A DNA stretch of 64,000 nt from Bathynomus jamesi (GCA_023014485.1 JAJOZX010009073.1:88501-152500); one strand, 5' to 3'. Positions 30,661 to 41,634 are shown, counted from the first letter of the stretch. Notes: generated by a model from the letters alone, not told the origin. Made by a program: numbers and translations.

Positions 30661-32863
30661 ATGGCTTGAGCAGTATCAGTAAATCAAAGATGCCATCTAA
30701 AAAATACCAGAGAGCTTCAACATCTCTAAAGAGGAAAGTGGAAGACTCAATGTCTGTGACAGTTGAAGATGATGCTGGACTATTCAATAAACAAGATCTT
30801 AAAAAAAATGGAGAAAGAGATTGCACAGTATGTAAGAGAAACTGGATGTAAATTAGATTTTTTTAATACTCTGTCTCTTACATGTAAGAGACCGAGTCAA
30901 ACCACAAATGTAGCTAAATATGATATAAGGCAATTAAATTAACAGTACTTACTTATTAGTATAATATAAGAATGATCCTTGAAGCTTTTGAATTTTATTC
31001 AATTCATAATATTTAGTAAAAAAAAACTTGAGAGAGAATTCAACTCGACATCTTCCTATCAATGAAGACTTCAGATACTTACACTGTCCTTTTACAATTA
31101 CTTGAACCCAACAGTTTTTCAGTGCCACTAGGTACACTGTTGACAAAGGCAAACATTTGAGAGCTCAATTTAGTATTCTTCCAGAAGTTCCCAAGTACAG
31201 TAAAGGAAAATAATTGACAAAAAAATATCCAGAGTAAAGGCTTTCTATGATGATGAAGTAAGTTGGATATGTGCAGGGAAATCTGAGTGTGTCACTATAA
31301 GAAATAAAGATGGTGAAAAGGAGTACAAACAAAAATGTCTCTTACTACCTAGGTAATTTGAAAGAATTGTATGCAAAATATAAGGAGACTGATGAAAGGG
31401 TTAGCTTTTCATCATTTGCAAATTTAAGACCTAAATGCTGTGTTATTGCTGGGGGAAAAGGAACACACTCAGTTTGTTTGTACCAATCATCAAAATCCTA
31501 AACTCATGGTGTCAGTAATTAGCCAGAAATGCCTTACATACCATACCATTATGGAAAAAAGTGTTTGTGATATCAATAATTCTAACTGTACATGTCTAAA
31601 ATGTCCTGGTAGTATTGGTGTAGCAAACTTTTTGAATACCTTGTTAATATTGATAGAGATACAGTACAATATGTTTAATGAACTACTACAGATCAGTCAC
31701 TTTTGCAAAGCAATACAGCTACAGCAAGGGAATTTATTGAATTCTTTCAGAAGCCATTTTCTCCCTCACTCATCATCACTACATTGCAAAATGTAGTGAT
31801 GTCAAGAGTCAACACAGGAAGAATATAAAACAATCTTCAAAGTAATGATGTACTTGTACTAGGGGATTTTGCTGAAAACTATTCATTTATTACTCAGGAT
31901 GCCCCTTAGAGTTTTCACTGGATAAATGATCAGGCAACACTCCACCCATTTGTAGTCTATCATAAGAAGGATGGGAAATTAAGCCACACTAGTTATTGCA
32001 TTGTCAGTGACTGTCTTCAGCAATCAACTTCAGCAGTTCACACTTTTCAGCAATATTTGATAGAAGATATAAAAGCTAGATTCCCCAATGTACAAAAAGT
32101 TATTTACTTTCCTGATGGATGCAGTGGACAATATAAGAATAGATTCAGTTTCATCAATCTCTGAGCTATCATGAACAGGATTTCAGTGTCAAAGCCAAGT
32201 GAAATTTCTTTGCTACAAGTCATGGTAAAAATGTGTGTGATGGTACTGGAGGAACAGTAAAAAGAGGTGTAGCAAAGGCTAGTCTACAATGAACTGATAC
32301 TGGTCACATTCTGACACCAACAGCTTTATATGATTTTAGTACAAAGCACTTCAAATCACTAACTTTTTTCTTTGTCTACTAAGCAGGAGGTTGAATCAAA
32401 TAAATTACACATGTCTAATAGGTTTAATGAAGTTATATCAATCAAGGGCACAAGAGGCTTCCACAGAATTGTACCTAAGTCAAGGAACCAGATACAGGCT
32501 TATCAAACATCTGATTCAGAAAATCCTACTTTGTTTAGAATAATTTGAGTTGAACGGGGTGAGAGCAGTGTGCTAGTAAACAAAGATAATGAGTATCATA
32601 TTGGCCAATATGTTGCTTGTAAGTATGATAGTAAAATGTGGCTTGGAATAATCGAAGACAGTTCAGAAGAATTTGCTGATTACCAAATTAGCTTTTTACT
32701 ATCTTCAGGAGGCCCTAATAAATACCATTTTCCAGAGAAGGAAGATATTTGCTGGGTAAGACAAAGTGAAATGATTCAACCTATGTCCAATCCAAATATC
32801 ATGCACGGTATTAAAATCACCTACTCTTTCCATCCAAAAGAAATCAAATTAGTGGAGCCATAA
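30661..32863 (+). pseudogene. Element B transposase, main exons
   Basis: The second exon opens after TTTTCAG at 30654-30660 with DGLSSISKSKMPSKK-type sequence (the start is equivalent to A1 exon 2). It then carries, through many stops, SECVTIRNKDGEKEYKQKC (31290), FANLRPKCCVIAGGKGTHSV (31420) and CDINNSNCTCLKCPG (31566). The catalytic-type block is GDFAENYSFITQDAP (31862), followed by YFPDGCSGQYKNRFSFINL (32110), FATSHGKNVCDGTGGTVKR (32213) and the C-terminal reader-like domain GQYVACKYDSKMWLGIIED (32600) with QISFLLSSGGPNKYHFPEK. The order is identical to A1 but sequence is divergent, so B is a separate, older lineage. Ends at a stop in 32861-32863. Confidence 0.72.
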
Positions 32864-33730
32864 AAGGTTTTAGTATGGTATATTATACTCACCCAGTTAA
32901 TTATTATGTTATGTTATGTTATGTTTAATGAGTTTGTTGAACCTGTGTGCTGTACTTTGTATACATTTTAGAACAAAAATAAAATGCAGTTGCTAATAAT
33001 TTACAGTTAAATAAGTTCTGGTAGTTACATATAAGGCAGCATACTTTTCAGGAAAAAAAATTAAATTAAATGCAGGTGACAAATCATTATGAAAATAATA
33101 TTTTTTTCAGTGAAGTTATCACTATTCAAATCTCAAAACAGTTTACACCGAAATACACAGCAATTTCTTAAATGCCACTTATACAGATAGAGTTTGGGCT
33201 TAATCTGATATGAAAATTTTAAAAAAATCCATTGTGGTGGGGTAAAACCACCCCCTTTAATACAAATTGTCAACTCTTAAATACTCCTCAACTAAGGTGC
33301 TATCCATGTCTATACTCAAGAGTATAACTAGCTTTCAAAAGTTGGGGGTACAACTATAATGATGAAAAATCCTGCAATGAATTTCTGTGCTGCTATCCTG
33401 TAGGTAATGTGTTTGCAACCAAAATGATGCTCTTAAAATACTATGATTTAGAGAATGATCTATATTTATGATAGTAATAGGAAAATCAAACAAGCATTTT
33501 CACAAATACCTTATGTATATCAAGTATATACTTAACATTAAAGGAAAACAATATATGCAATAATTAAAGTAAAAAATAACTAGATGTCTCACTAAAGTAT
33601 CTATCACTGCAGTATTAGTACTGAATTAGTAATACTTTCCAGCATCCTAATAGGACTAATACAATTAAAGGTTTACTCATCATAGATTATTTCAAGAATT
33701 AAGTATTTTCTTTACCTAACTTAGATCAAA
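32864..33730. other. Element B 3' region, no gene
   Basis: Downstream of the B transposase stop: a short ATGTT repeat (about 32905-32927), AATAAA-like signals near 32975, and AT-rich sequence. Part probably belongs to the B terminal region; I see nothing else. Confidence 0.5.
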
Positions 33731-33857
33731 AGTTGGTAATTTGTAATTTGGGGATCCCTGAAAAACCCCAAAGTTGGAAGGGCCATAACTTTTGAACTGT
33801 AAGTCAGATCAATCTGAAACTTGAAACTTCAGGTTTTTTGGTATAGGCATTGCTATA

Positions 33858-34440
33858 CAGGGGGTCCTCGTTATCAGAGGATAATGGGGACCAAGAACTC
33901 ACCACTAAGTGAATCCACTTAAAACGGGGACCTAAAACCTATAAGAAATAATGAGAATAAGGTTTAATTGGGACCTTAACACGATAAATGACACTCAAAA
34001 TTATGGTAAAACATTTGTAAAATACACTTTTTAAACCATAAAATACACTTTTAAATCACTAGCAGTACACTTCAAAGTCATGGCTGCAACAATAGCACAA
34101 AAAATCAACAAAATCACAATGAAAACACCAGAAAACTGAGGATGGGTTCAGCACTGGCAATGGTTAGTGAGAGAGAGAGAGTGCGTGGCATCAGGATTAG
34201 GGGTGGAGCATGGTGGTGGTGGTGGTGGTGGTGGTGGTGGTGTTGGAGGTAGGGGAAAGTGAGTGAGACAGCAAGTCCAAGGGAAATTTAAATGGTTATC
34301 CATTGCGCTTTCACGTTCCACATACATTATCCACAGAAACCTCTTAAGTGCGGAGAATTTATCTGTATGGTTCTACAGTTATTTGGCCACATAAATGCAG
34401 GGATTCAGATAATGAATACTTGGATAATGAGGACCCCCTG
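33858..34440. mobile_element. pogo/Tigger-type MITE, copy 1 (in right end of B)
   Basis: TA at 33856-33857 and 34441-34442. Ends CAGGGGGTCCTCGTTATC and complement of CAGGGGGTCCTCATTATC. It contains a GGT microsatellite (about 34210-34243) and no coding. Copy 2 is at 43260-43763. The B terminal repeat continues on both sides (TATAGCAATGCC before, CAAATTATTGGG after). Confidence 0.85.
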
Positions 34441-34520
34441 TACAACAAATTATTGGGAAATTGAAAGGGGTGTGTTGTAAAATTTAATTTTTTTTTGCAT
34501 GATCTATTCTGGAATTACCC

Positions 34521-35092
34521 AGTTATCAGTGATTTATTTCTCTTCAGTTTTATATTCATGTTGTATTAACTAAATTTTAATGTATTACTATGTTATGTTC
34601 TAACAATAAAGTGACCAATGATATTATGAACTTATCAAACATATTGTACCGTATCTCATCCCAGTCATATCCCAAAATGAAATTTTCCAAAAAGCTAAAA
34701 TACTCACAAAATGCTTTGGAAAAAACCTTAAATAAATTTGGCTATCCATTTTTTCATTAACTGAAGTCAAAAGTCAAGGTCAAAAGATCAAAGTGAATGA
34801 GAATATCTTAAGTAGCATATTAAATGAAAGCCCAATTTAAGAGCTTTACAGTGGTACCAGAATGAGCTCTCTAATTGAATTATCACCAGTGTTACAAGTG
34901 TTTTAGTGAATCTAAAAGAGGAAAATTTCAAATTTCAAAATGCTCTATCTCCCAAATTAAATGACATAGGAAGATGAAATTTCATATTTACGACTTACTT
35001 ACCATTCCCAGCAAGCTGGCCAAATTTTATTAGAATCTGAAATGGTAATGATTCCCCCCCCCTCGATCTGTGTTGATTTGACATGGAATGAC
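34521..35092. repeat. Element F right-hand tail and terminal repeat
   Basis: Starts directly after the right end of B and finishes with the F end at 35092. It holds CAAAAGTCAAGGTCAAAAGA-like sequence and the inverted match to 5296-5400. A poly-C run is at 35054-35062. No gene. Confidence 0.6.
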
Positions 35093-36450
35093 CCATACAG
35101 ATTACACAACTATTTGCACCTCTGATGTGACCTTTCCAGGAAAGATCATGAGAATAGGAAGGACTGAGTTGTGTATTTTTTAAGGTAAGTGAATAGTCAT
35201 ATGGAAGATTGTAATGAGTAGACAGATGGGGGAACTGTAATTCTGAGGCACTGAAAGCTGCAAGGTTTTCTCTTACCCAAGATTCGAGGTCAGGTGTACC
35301 ATAGCTGCCCCATGTAAAGCATGGAGTGACTGTTGAGAGGGACACTTTGTGAGCAGTCATAGAGGTTGAGTGAAATAATCAGAACAGTGGTGGATAGGAC
35401 AGGAAGTGTGACTTACTAGATCATTTATAAATAAAAGGAAATGGTGGGTGGTAGTTCACAACCCTGAGGACTACCCATTAATAGCTTTAGGAGAACAACA
35501 GTAGCTGTAGATCAGCCAGAAAGGAAATTAGAGGAAGGCACAGATAGAAGAAATGAAACCAAAGGAGGGCAGTTTGAAAATAAAGATTTGTGCCAAACTC
35601 TATCAAAAGCTTTTGATATGTAGAGTGCAACAGAAAAGGTTTCACCAAAATCCTGAAAGGAGGATGACCAAGAGTCAGAGATGGGGAAGAAGACTGCCAG
35701 TAGAGCATACCTTACAGAACCCATACTGACAATCTGAAAGAAGATTGTGAGATGAGAGGTGTTTAAGAATCTTCCTATTAAGGATAGATTCAAAAACTTT
35801 AGAAAGGCAAGAAATCAGAGCAAGTGGATGATAGAGGGATGAGAGCAGTCACCCTTCTTTGGAAGAGGCTGAATGTAAGAACTTCCAGCAGGAAGGAAAA
35901 GTATCAGATGAAAGGCAATGACAAGAGTGTTTGCCTAGGCAAGGTATCAGCACAGAAGCACAGTTCTTAAGGACAACAGAAGGAATACCATCAGGACCAT
36001 ATGCCTTCCAAGAGTTGAGGCCAGACAGGGCAGAACGAACATCTTTGGAAGAGATTCTAATTTCAAACATAATTAAGTCAGAGGAAATGGAAGAACAGCA
36101 CTGGAGTCATCCAGGGTTGAGTTGAAGGTGAAAATTTCACCACCAAGTTCAGCTTTGTCAGGAGGAGAGAGAGCAACTGAGTTATCAAAATGGAAATGCG
36201 AGAAAGAAGAAATAAAGTTGCTGGAGAGGTTCTTAGCTAGATGCCAGAAAAAGTGAGATGAATTAGAATTGGATAGATTTTCATATTTCTGTTCAATAAA
36301 AGAATTTTTAGCGAGTCAAAGAACAGATTTTGCATGATTCCAGGCAGAAATATAAACTAAGTGACAGTCAGGAGTTGGATGTATGATATAAGGGGAATGC
36401 AAGACATAATACAAAGGAGAAAGCAACAGTTCAAAATACACTGATTCAAT
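35093..36450 (-). pseudogene. LINE K (Jockey-like) reverse transcriptase fragment
   Basis: Minus-strand blocks in order: KSVLLAKNSFIEQ-like and SNSSHFFWHLAKNLSSNF (near 36260), DVRSALSGLNSWKAYGPDGI (near 36010, RT fingers), LALISCLSKVFESILNRKIL (near 35800), LLSDCQYGF, ALYISKAFDRVWHKSL (near 35600, palm), SPQGCELPPT-like and FLLFINDLVSHTSC (near 35420). Typical YADD has decayed. Fragments lie in three frames with many stops. Downstream blocks end at the right border of element F, suggesting that F inserted into it or that it was cut there. Not the same family as R1/R2 or J. Confidence 0.75.
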
Positions 36451-36509
36451 AAATTTAATATTTACTGACTTTTATTCTCAAATAAAACATATGGACTAAT
36501 AACCGTGGT

Positions 36510-36828
36510 TAACCTTGGTTTTGCTTTCACCCAAATTGTTCATTCTGATAAAGGTCAAGCTTGTCCCTCCACCTTAGACTGACAATTTAATGTTGAATCC
36601 AAATCATGTTCCACCACAGGCAGTCAAAAATTACAGTCCTTGTCCAGACTCAATCTCATGACCTTCCAATTGGCAACCCAGGGTACCCATTTATTTACCA
36701 AGCAATTTTTATTGGATGGAAGGATGAACAGCTGGGTCTTGCTGTGTGCTGACTGCCATCACCAGGTTTTGATCCCAGGGCCAATGGATTTGTAGTCAGT
36801 GATGCTAACCACTACACAACGAAGGTGC
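36510..36828 (-). repeat. tRNA-derived SINE, minus-strand member of an inverted pair
   Basis: The minus strand reads a tRNA-like head at 36828-36754 (GTGTAGTGGTTAGCATCAC A box; a decayed B box), then CAGCACACAGCAAGACCCAG and TTCATCCTTCCA, then ATAAATGGGTACCC, a second tRNA-like segment, and GGTGGAGGGACAAGCTTGAC near 36560. The same order occurs on the plus strand at 37353-37650. Confidence 0.65.
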
Positions 36829-36861
<33 letters not shown>

Positions 36862-37062
36862 ATATATGGGAATGAACTCAGAATGGTCCCCTGAGTTTTT
36901 TATGATACACACAGACAGTGCATGGAACAAGGAACTCTTCTGGGATAATTAAATCCACTATAGTGGATTTAATTATCCCAGAAGAGTTCCTTGTTCCATG
37001 CACTGTCTGTGTGTGTGTGTGTGTGTTATATTATATATATATATATATATTATATATATATA
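36829..37062. repeat. TA microsatellites flanking a 108-bp perfect palindrome (36907-37014)
   Basis: Two 54-bp arms, 36907-36960 and 36961-37014, are exact reverse complements with no spacer; the centre reads CCACTATAGTGG. Outer bases are a CA/TG microsatellite and TA repeats (36832-36866 and 37026-37062). The DNA or RNA could fold into a perfect hairpin. Confidence 0.9.
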
Positions 37063-37063
37063 T

Positions 37064-37340
37064 CCCCGCAAGGGGGTTCTAAGCTCGTGCTCTTGAGTGC
37101 TCTTTGTGCTCGTTTGTACGTGCTTGTTCCTGGAGGTTTCACGTGCGCCCTCCCGGCCCTAGCACCCAAGGATGATGGGGCTCGACCCTGCAGTCCTTGG
37201 TCTTTTTCCACTTCGACTGTCCCCTCCACCCTTTCTTTTTCCTCTGTCTTTCCTCTCACTTTTTCTTTGTTTTTCCACCGAGATATGCCCTTTTAAATAG
37301 AGGCAAATCGGTTCTTCCCGAACTTAAAAAAATAAAAAAT
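37064..37340 (+). mobile_element. Retroposon S, copy 1
   Basis: Near-identical to copy 2 (50034-50318) from the first base CCCCGCAAGGGG to the A-rich tail CTTAAAAAAATAAAAAAT. It sits in TA repeats, so its target duplication is unreadable. CCCC-GCAA-GGGG forms a hairpin with a GNRA-type loop. No pol III boxes or coding recognised. Confidence 0.7.
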
Positions 37341-37352
37341 ATATATATATAT

Positions 37353-37650
37353 GCCTTGATGGTGTAGTGGTTAGCGTCACTGACTATAAAACCATTGGCC
37401 CCGGGTTTGAGACCCAATGGCAGCCAGCACACAGCAAAACCCAGCTGTTCATCCTTCCACACAATAAAGAAAGTGGTTGGTAGATAAATGGGTACCCTAG
37501 GTGGCCTAGTGGTGAAGATGCTGGGCTGCTGATGGGGCGTGGTTCGGATTCCACGTTAAACTGTAGGTCTAAGGTGGAGTGAAAAGCTTGACCTTCGTCA
37601 GAATGAACAATTCAGGCATAAACTAACCAACTAACCTTGCATTCATTTTA
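37353..37650 (+). repeat. tRNA-derived SINE with two tRNA-like segments, plus-strand member
   Basis: The first head at 37353-37426 has A box GGTGTAGTGGTTAGCGTCAC and B box GGGTTTGAGACCC. A second tRNA-like segment at about 37500-37556 has GGCCTAGTGGTGAAGATGC and GGTTCGGATTCC. The tail runs through GGTGGAGTGAAAAGCTTGAC. Structure mirrors 36510-36828. Confidence 0.7.
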
Positions 37651-37847
37651 TATTTTTGGTTTTCCTTAAACCCTTGTCTCAACCCCTTCCTCACTTCCAC
37701 TCCCCCTCACCTGATGAAGGTCTGACAAAGACCCTGTGTTTCAAATAAATCCACTTCACATTGTGCCTTTATTCCCTATAGTCTAAATATTACAAACTAC
37801 ACCCATTTCTAATTAGAACAAAGCAATTAAAACTACCAGTTACTTAC

Positions 37848-39265
37848 AATCTCTCTACACTGTTCCATTGACTGCTTCGATGAAGTTCCAACATTATTCA
37901 TATCAGAATCATTCAATTCTCTTGTAAAAGAATAAAGACATTTTGTGGATACCTTTCCCCCATTTTCATCATAAACTTCATTTTCATCAACAAACTTGGC
38001 TTCTACTTCATTTACTTCTTTTTGTCGTTTCTTTTCTTTTGACCTTTTCCTCTTTAATGGTAGATCACATTTTAAAATACTTCCTCTCCTTTTCTCACTG
38101 AATGAAAGCCAAGATATTTCCCTTGCTGATAACCTTCTCAGAAGAATTCTTATCTCTTTTTTGCATACAGTAAAGTGTGATGTTTCATAAACTCTCTTCT
38201 CAACTGATGGTATATCAAATTTTGAAATACTTCCTTTCCTTTTCTGGCTGAATGTAAGCCGAGATATTTCACTTGCTGATAACCTTCTAAGAAGAATTCT
38301 TATCTCTTTCCTAGATACAGTAGAGTGTGATGTTTCATAAACTCTATTCTCAACTGATTTATTTACAGTAAATTCATTTTCCTTCACTGCTAAATTTTTC
38401 TCAGTGTGTAATATGTCTATAAACTGATTTTCATTGATTTCACACTTTTTATCCAGAGCAGAATTCTTATTTAATGACCAACTATTATCAATTTGAATTA
38501 CTGATTCAGGTAATGACTCAAAATTGGGGAATTCCTCCATGTTTTAATGATTCTACATCAGAAACTGTCATAGACTGTATTAAGTTCATATCTTCTGAAC
38601 TAGTAATATTTCCAGACTTTTCTGATGCTAAATCTGAAGAAAACTTTGCATCTTGCACTGATTCTACATCAAAAATCTCCTTAGACTGTGCATCAATATA
38701 CAGTGTTCCAGGTTGTTGTAATTCTTTATCAGTAACTAATTTTATGTGCTGTGATGACGCCATCTGAGAAACTATTATAGATTGATGAGTTTCAACACAT
38801 GATGGCAGTAGTTAACAGGTGATGATTCTGCACTTCCAAAATGTGGTAATTCTATATTAGTTGTAGGCAACTGTTCTATGTTTCTTCACTGAACATTATT
38901 ATTAATTAATTCTTTCCCTTCAAGTAAATTTACTTGAGATAAAAACTCTCAATGCTTTTGAAGATCAGTAGAAATTCTCTATTCACACAATGTAACTGGA
39001 AGTGAATTATTAGAAACTTCCAGTGCTTTAATTTTAAGATCTTTCACTGTTTTCAGTAGAGATGACAATCTATTCTTTGGAATACTAACTTTTCCTTCAT
39101 AAATGTAGTTCAAAAGAGCTTCTAAGTCTCTAGGATCAGTGTCAGTCATACTAACAAATGGATGGTGACATGGTGCCTTTTTAAAGTTTTTTTTTTAATG
39201 TAGTCACTACAGCCTATAAACAAGTATTTTCCATCACATACAATTGTAGATACAATAAACAGTTC
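37848..39265 (-). pseudogene. Decayed BTB/POZ-domain gene exon (host-gene candidate)
   Basis: On the minus strand a pyrimidine tract and CAG lead into the exon at 39265; GTAAGT follows its end at 37848. The exon opens with ELFIVSTIVCDGKYLFIGCS, the BTB strand, then, after a frameshift in a run of ten A, KKAPCHHPFVSMTDTDPRDL and EALLNYIYEGKVSIPKNRL. This is the second half of a BTB (protein-protein interaction) domain in arthropod Broad/tramtrack style. About eight residues between DGKYLF and CSDY are missing. Stops follow after VTLCE and KH. Further on, open frames at 38763-38518 and 38540-37833 are Ser/Lys-rich with a 50-residue duplicated block (VYETSHSTV..KEIRILLRR twice). No zinc finger is present in this exon. 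Probably a pseudogene or dying exon of a BTB transcription factor. Confidence 0.65.
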
Positions 39266-39784
39266 CTGTAAAAAAAAAAATACATTTAAATATCTGATTT
39301 AAAGCTTTCAAAGAATTTAGTTTCAAATCATTTCAACAACTTTTCCTTATTAAAGCATGCTAGAAGCTGGCTGCATTGATATACAAGTTAAATAAGTGTC
39401 CATTAATCCCTATTTTATTTTTTGGTCCAAATGAAGGATTGAAAAGATACAGGACACAGTTTGACTCTGGAATAAGTAATTTAAGCCAAATTTCCTCATT
39501 CCACAATAAAACCAACTGGTATTTACTTAAACAAGAGTTATACAGTAACCTTGTGGAGAATCATGGTCATGGAGTGGGAGACAACCACAACATGCTATAA
39601 ATCCCAGTCCTATCAGACAGTGATGGATTAAGAAGAGAGCATGCAAGGGCCAGGTTAAAGGTAAGGTAAAAAGTATTTACACAAGTGTCATAGCAAGGGT
39701 AAGGTGAAGGCAATGGTTCAGACACAGCCTGGAAGAGGGTGTTCAAAGTTGTAGCTACCACACCAATTGTGTATAAATTATTAA

Positions 39785-39787
<3 letters not shown>
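39266..39787. other. No recognisable feature
   Basis: On the minus strand this would be intron upstream of the BTB exon. Only chance frames are seen. Confidence 0.5.

Positions 39788-39814
<27 letters not shown>
39788..39814. repeat. CA microsatellite
   Basis: About 13 CA units at the left border of Tc1-like copy 2; it appears to have replaced that element's left terminal repeat. Confidence 0.9.
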
Positions 39815-39815
<1 letters not shown>

Positions 39816-41258
39816 TACCTACAAAAATATTTATGAATCAGAAGTTATAATATATTTCGAATAAGAATGTATATATAAATGAGGTATTTAATTATAATAT
39901 AATAATATTTGACAATAAAACAGGTAAATAAAAGAAAAATACCATACTTATTTATTAAAATTTATTTATAAAAACTTATGAAAATTAGTATCCTGTATGG
40001 CCACCCCTTGTTCTTTCAGACTAGTTCAAGATGCCGAGACATTGAGTCAACCAACTTCATGCTCAATTCAGGACTGATTTTATACCACTCTTCTTGAAGA
40101 ACTCTCCATAAATCTTCTTTATTTTTTGCCTTATCTTCTCTTGTTCTTACCTTTCTACCGAGCTCATCCTAAACCTGTTCAATAGGATTTAAATCTAGAT
40201 TCTGAGATGGCCATCCTAGCATTTTAAACCCTTCTTCTTCAAGCTTACTATAGACCTGTTTCAGTGACTTTGCACCATGTTTAGGTTCATTATCCTGTTG
40301 AAATATGAAGTTTGCATAATCTCCATGAAGTTTTTTAGCAGCTAGGATTGCAATAGTAGTGAATAGATGTTTGAATACATATTGATCCATGTGTCCATTT
40401 TCATTCCAGTGATCCAGATGTAATTTTCCAACTCCTTTTGATGAGAAGCAGCCCCACACATTGATTCCCTCACCTCCTCTTTTCACCGTGCTATCACATT
40501 CTTCTTGACAAAAGTTTTTTCTTACTCTAGCAAATATTTTATTATCTGTTAACCTTCTTCTTACTGTATCAACACTAACTTCTGTTTCTCCCACTTTCAC
40601 TAATTCTTTACTCAAGTCATTTGCTGTCATAAATCTATTCTCCAAAGCCAGAAACTTTAGATGCCTTACACCACACTCTAACAAAATCCTCTTTCTTCCA
40701 GTTCGGACTAACTTACAGGTACTTCCTTGGTTTAAAATACATTTCTTATGGTATCTAACTGTACCTTCACTTATCTTCAGCATTTTCCGCAATACTTGTA
40801 TTAGATAATTACCCATTTTAACAAGATCAGTCAATTCTCCTAACTCTTGGCTAGATAACTCAGGTGTCTTAACCATCATCTCAAATTGGAAATATATAAG
40901 TAAAAATTTTGTTGAACAGCATTAAAATGAACCTTCACCTATCAAGGGCTAACAGCACACTAAACTGCGCTAAGTCTGTGCCACTAATTTCAAAATAAGA
41001 GGACTTTTAATTTAGCGATGCCAAATTATCAAAATATTGAAGAAACTCTAGATGGGAATTAATTACAATGACTTTTAAAGTGACAAAATATTGTATTTAA
41101 TCTAATAATTACCGTCTTATACTAATTTATTTGTTCTGCATAACAAATTACAATAAAAAATATATTAACAAAATAAATTTTACTAAATCACAAAAATAAA
41201 GCTAACATTAATATCTAGATAATATTTCTCAATTTGTAAATACTTTTGTGGACCAGTG
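39815..41258 (-). mobile_element. Tc1-like element copy 2, left end lost
   Basis: The right end CACTGGTCCACAAAAGTATT (complement) is followed by TA at 41259-41260. The left side runs into the CA microsatellite without CACTGG. Sequence is closely similar to copy 1 (29023-30571) throughout. Confidence 0.85.
40169..40879 (-). pseudogene. Tc1-like transposase, copy 2, internally deleted but open for 236 residues
   Basis: Reads from MMVKTPELSSQELGELTDL through the paired-type DNA-binding domain (RKMLKISEGTVRYHKKCIL, GRKRILLECGVRHLKFLALE), MTANDLSKELVKVGETEVS and VRRRLTDNKIFARVRKNFC. It then jumps directly to RGGEGINVWGCFSSKGVGK, so the region with the first catalytic Asp is missing. The second Asp is in FQQDNEPKHGAKS and the final Glu in LDLNPIEQV. 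The count between them is 37 residues, so the spacing is DD37E rather than the usual DD34E. A stop follows; the tail (DLWRVLQEEWYKISPELSMK) continues in frame after it. The product could bind DNA but not cut. Confidence 0.85.
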
Positions 41259-41634
41259 TATATAAATTTATAATTTGTTTTCTTTACTTACCTGCTGATT
41301 CATACATATCTTGGTGAGACAGAGGGTGGGTGGTGTCACTGGGATGGGAGTATTGGACTAGGGGGGATGGGGGAGAAGGTTCAGTTATTGAATATGTGGG
41401 AGGGGGGGTATGAATTTAGCTAAGGTGAAGTAGGTGAAAGTGGATGAAGTATGAGAAAATTGCTTCCGTTGAAAAGTGGGGGCCTTTGGTGAAGATGGAC
41501 TTGAGATGTTCAGACATGTGAATGCTGGATGCCTCGGGGAAACAACTGTCATAGAGGTTAGACAGATTCAGGCATTCGACCAGGTGGACAATGGTGATAA
41601 GGGTATGGAGGTGGGGCAGAGTGGGGCAGGAAAT

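Larger units (their letters stand above)
6718..34520 (+). mobile_element. Element B: Sola-like DNA transposon, split by nested insertions
   Basis: The left end is GGGCAATTCCAGGACAGATC at 6718. The right end at 34520 is the complement form ...GGAATTACCC, preceded by GATCTATTCT. The inverted repeats stay similar for over 200 bp, for example ACCAAAAAACC, CAAAAGTTATGGCC and CTTTGGGG blocks. The transposase first exon lies at 13572-13930 and the rest at 30661-32863, so all DNA from about 13965 to 30575 is inserted in the first intron, starting and ending in TA microsatellite. A1 (7292-13514) sits upstream of the first exon. Flanks AGGT and AGTT match at three of four bases. Confidence 0.72.
5296..35092 (+). 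mobile_element. Element F: outermost Sola-like DNA transposon, split by element B
   Basis: The left end reads (AT)GTCATTCCATGTCAAATC at 5296 onward. The right end at 35092 is its complement, GATTTGACATGGAATGACCC. Similarity of the two ends continues inward for about 100 bp through AATAAAATTTGGC and GGTATGGTAAGT-type blocks. The flanks ATAT (5292-5295) and ATAC (35093-35096) would be a 4-bp target duplication with one mismatch. Between the ends lie a transposase remnant (about 5570-6650), then element B with all its own insertions, then the F tail (34521-35092). F itself must have been only about 2 kb. Calling it Sola-like is an inference from protein kinship to A and B. Confidence 0.7.

Noticed and set aside
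34995..35360. 121-residue minus-strand frame running across 35092
   Set aside because: It fuses LINE K coding with the terminal repeat of element F by chance.
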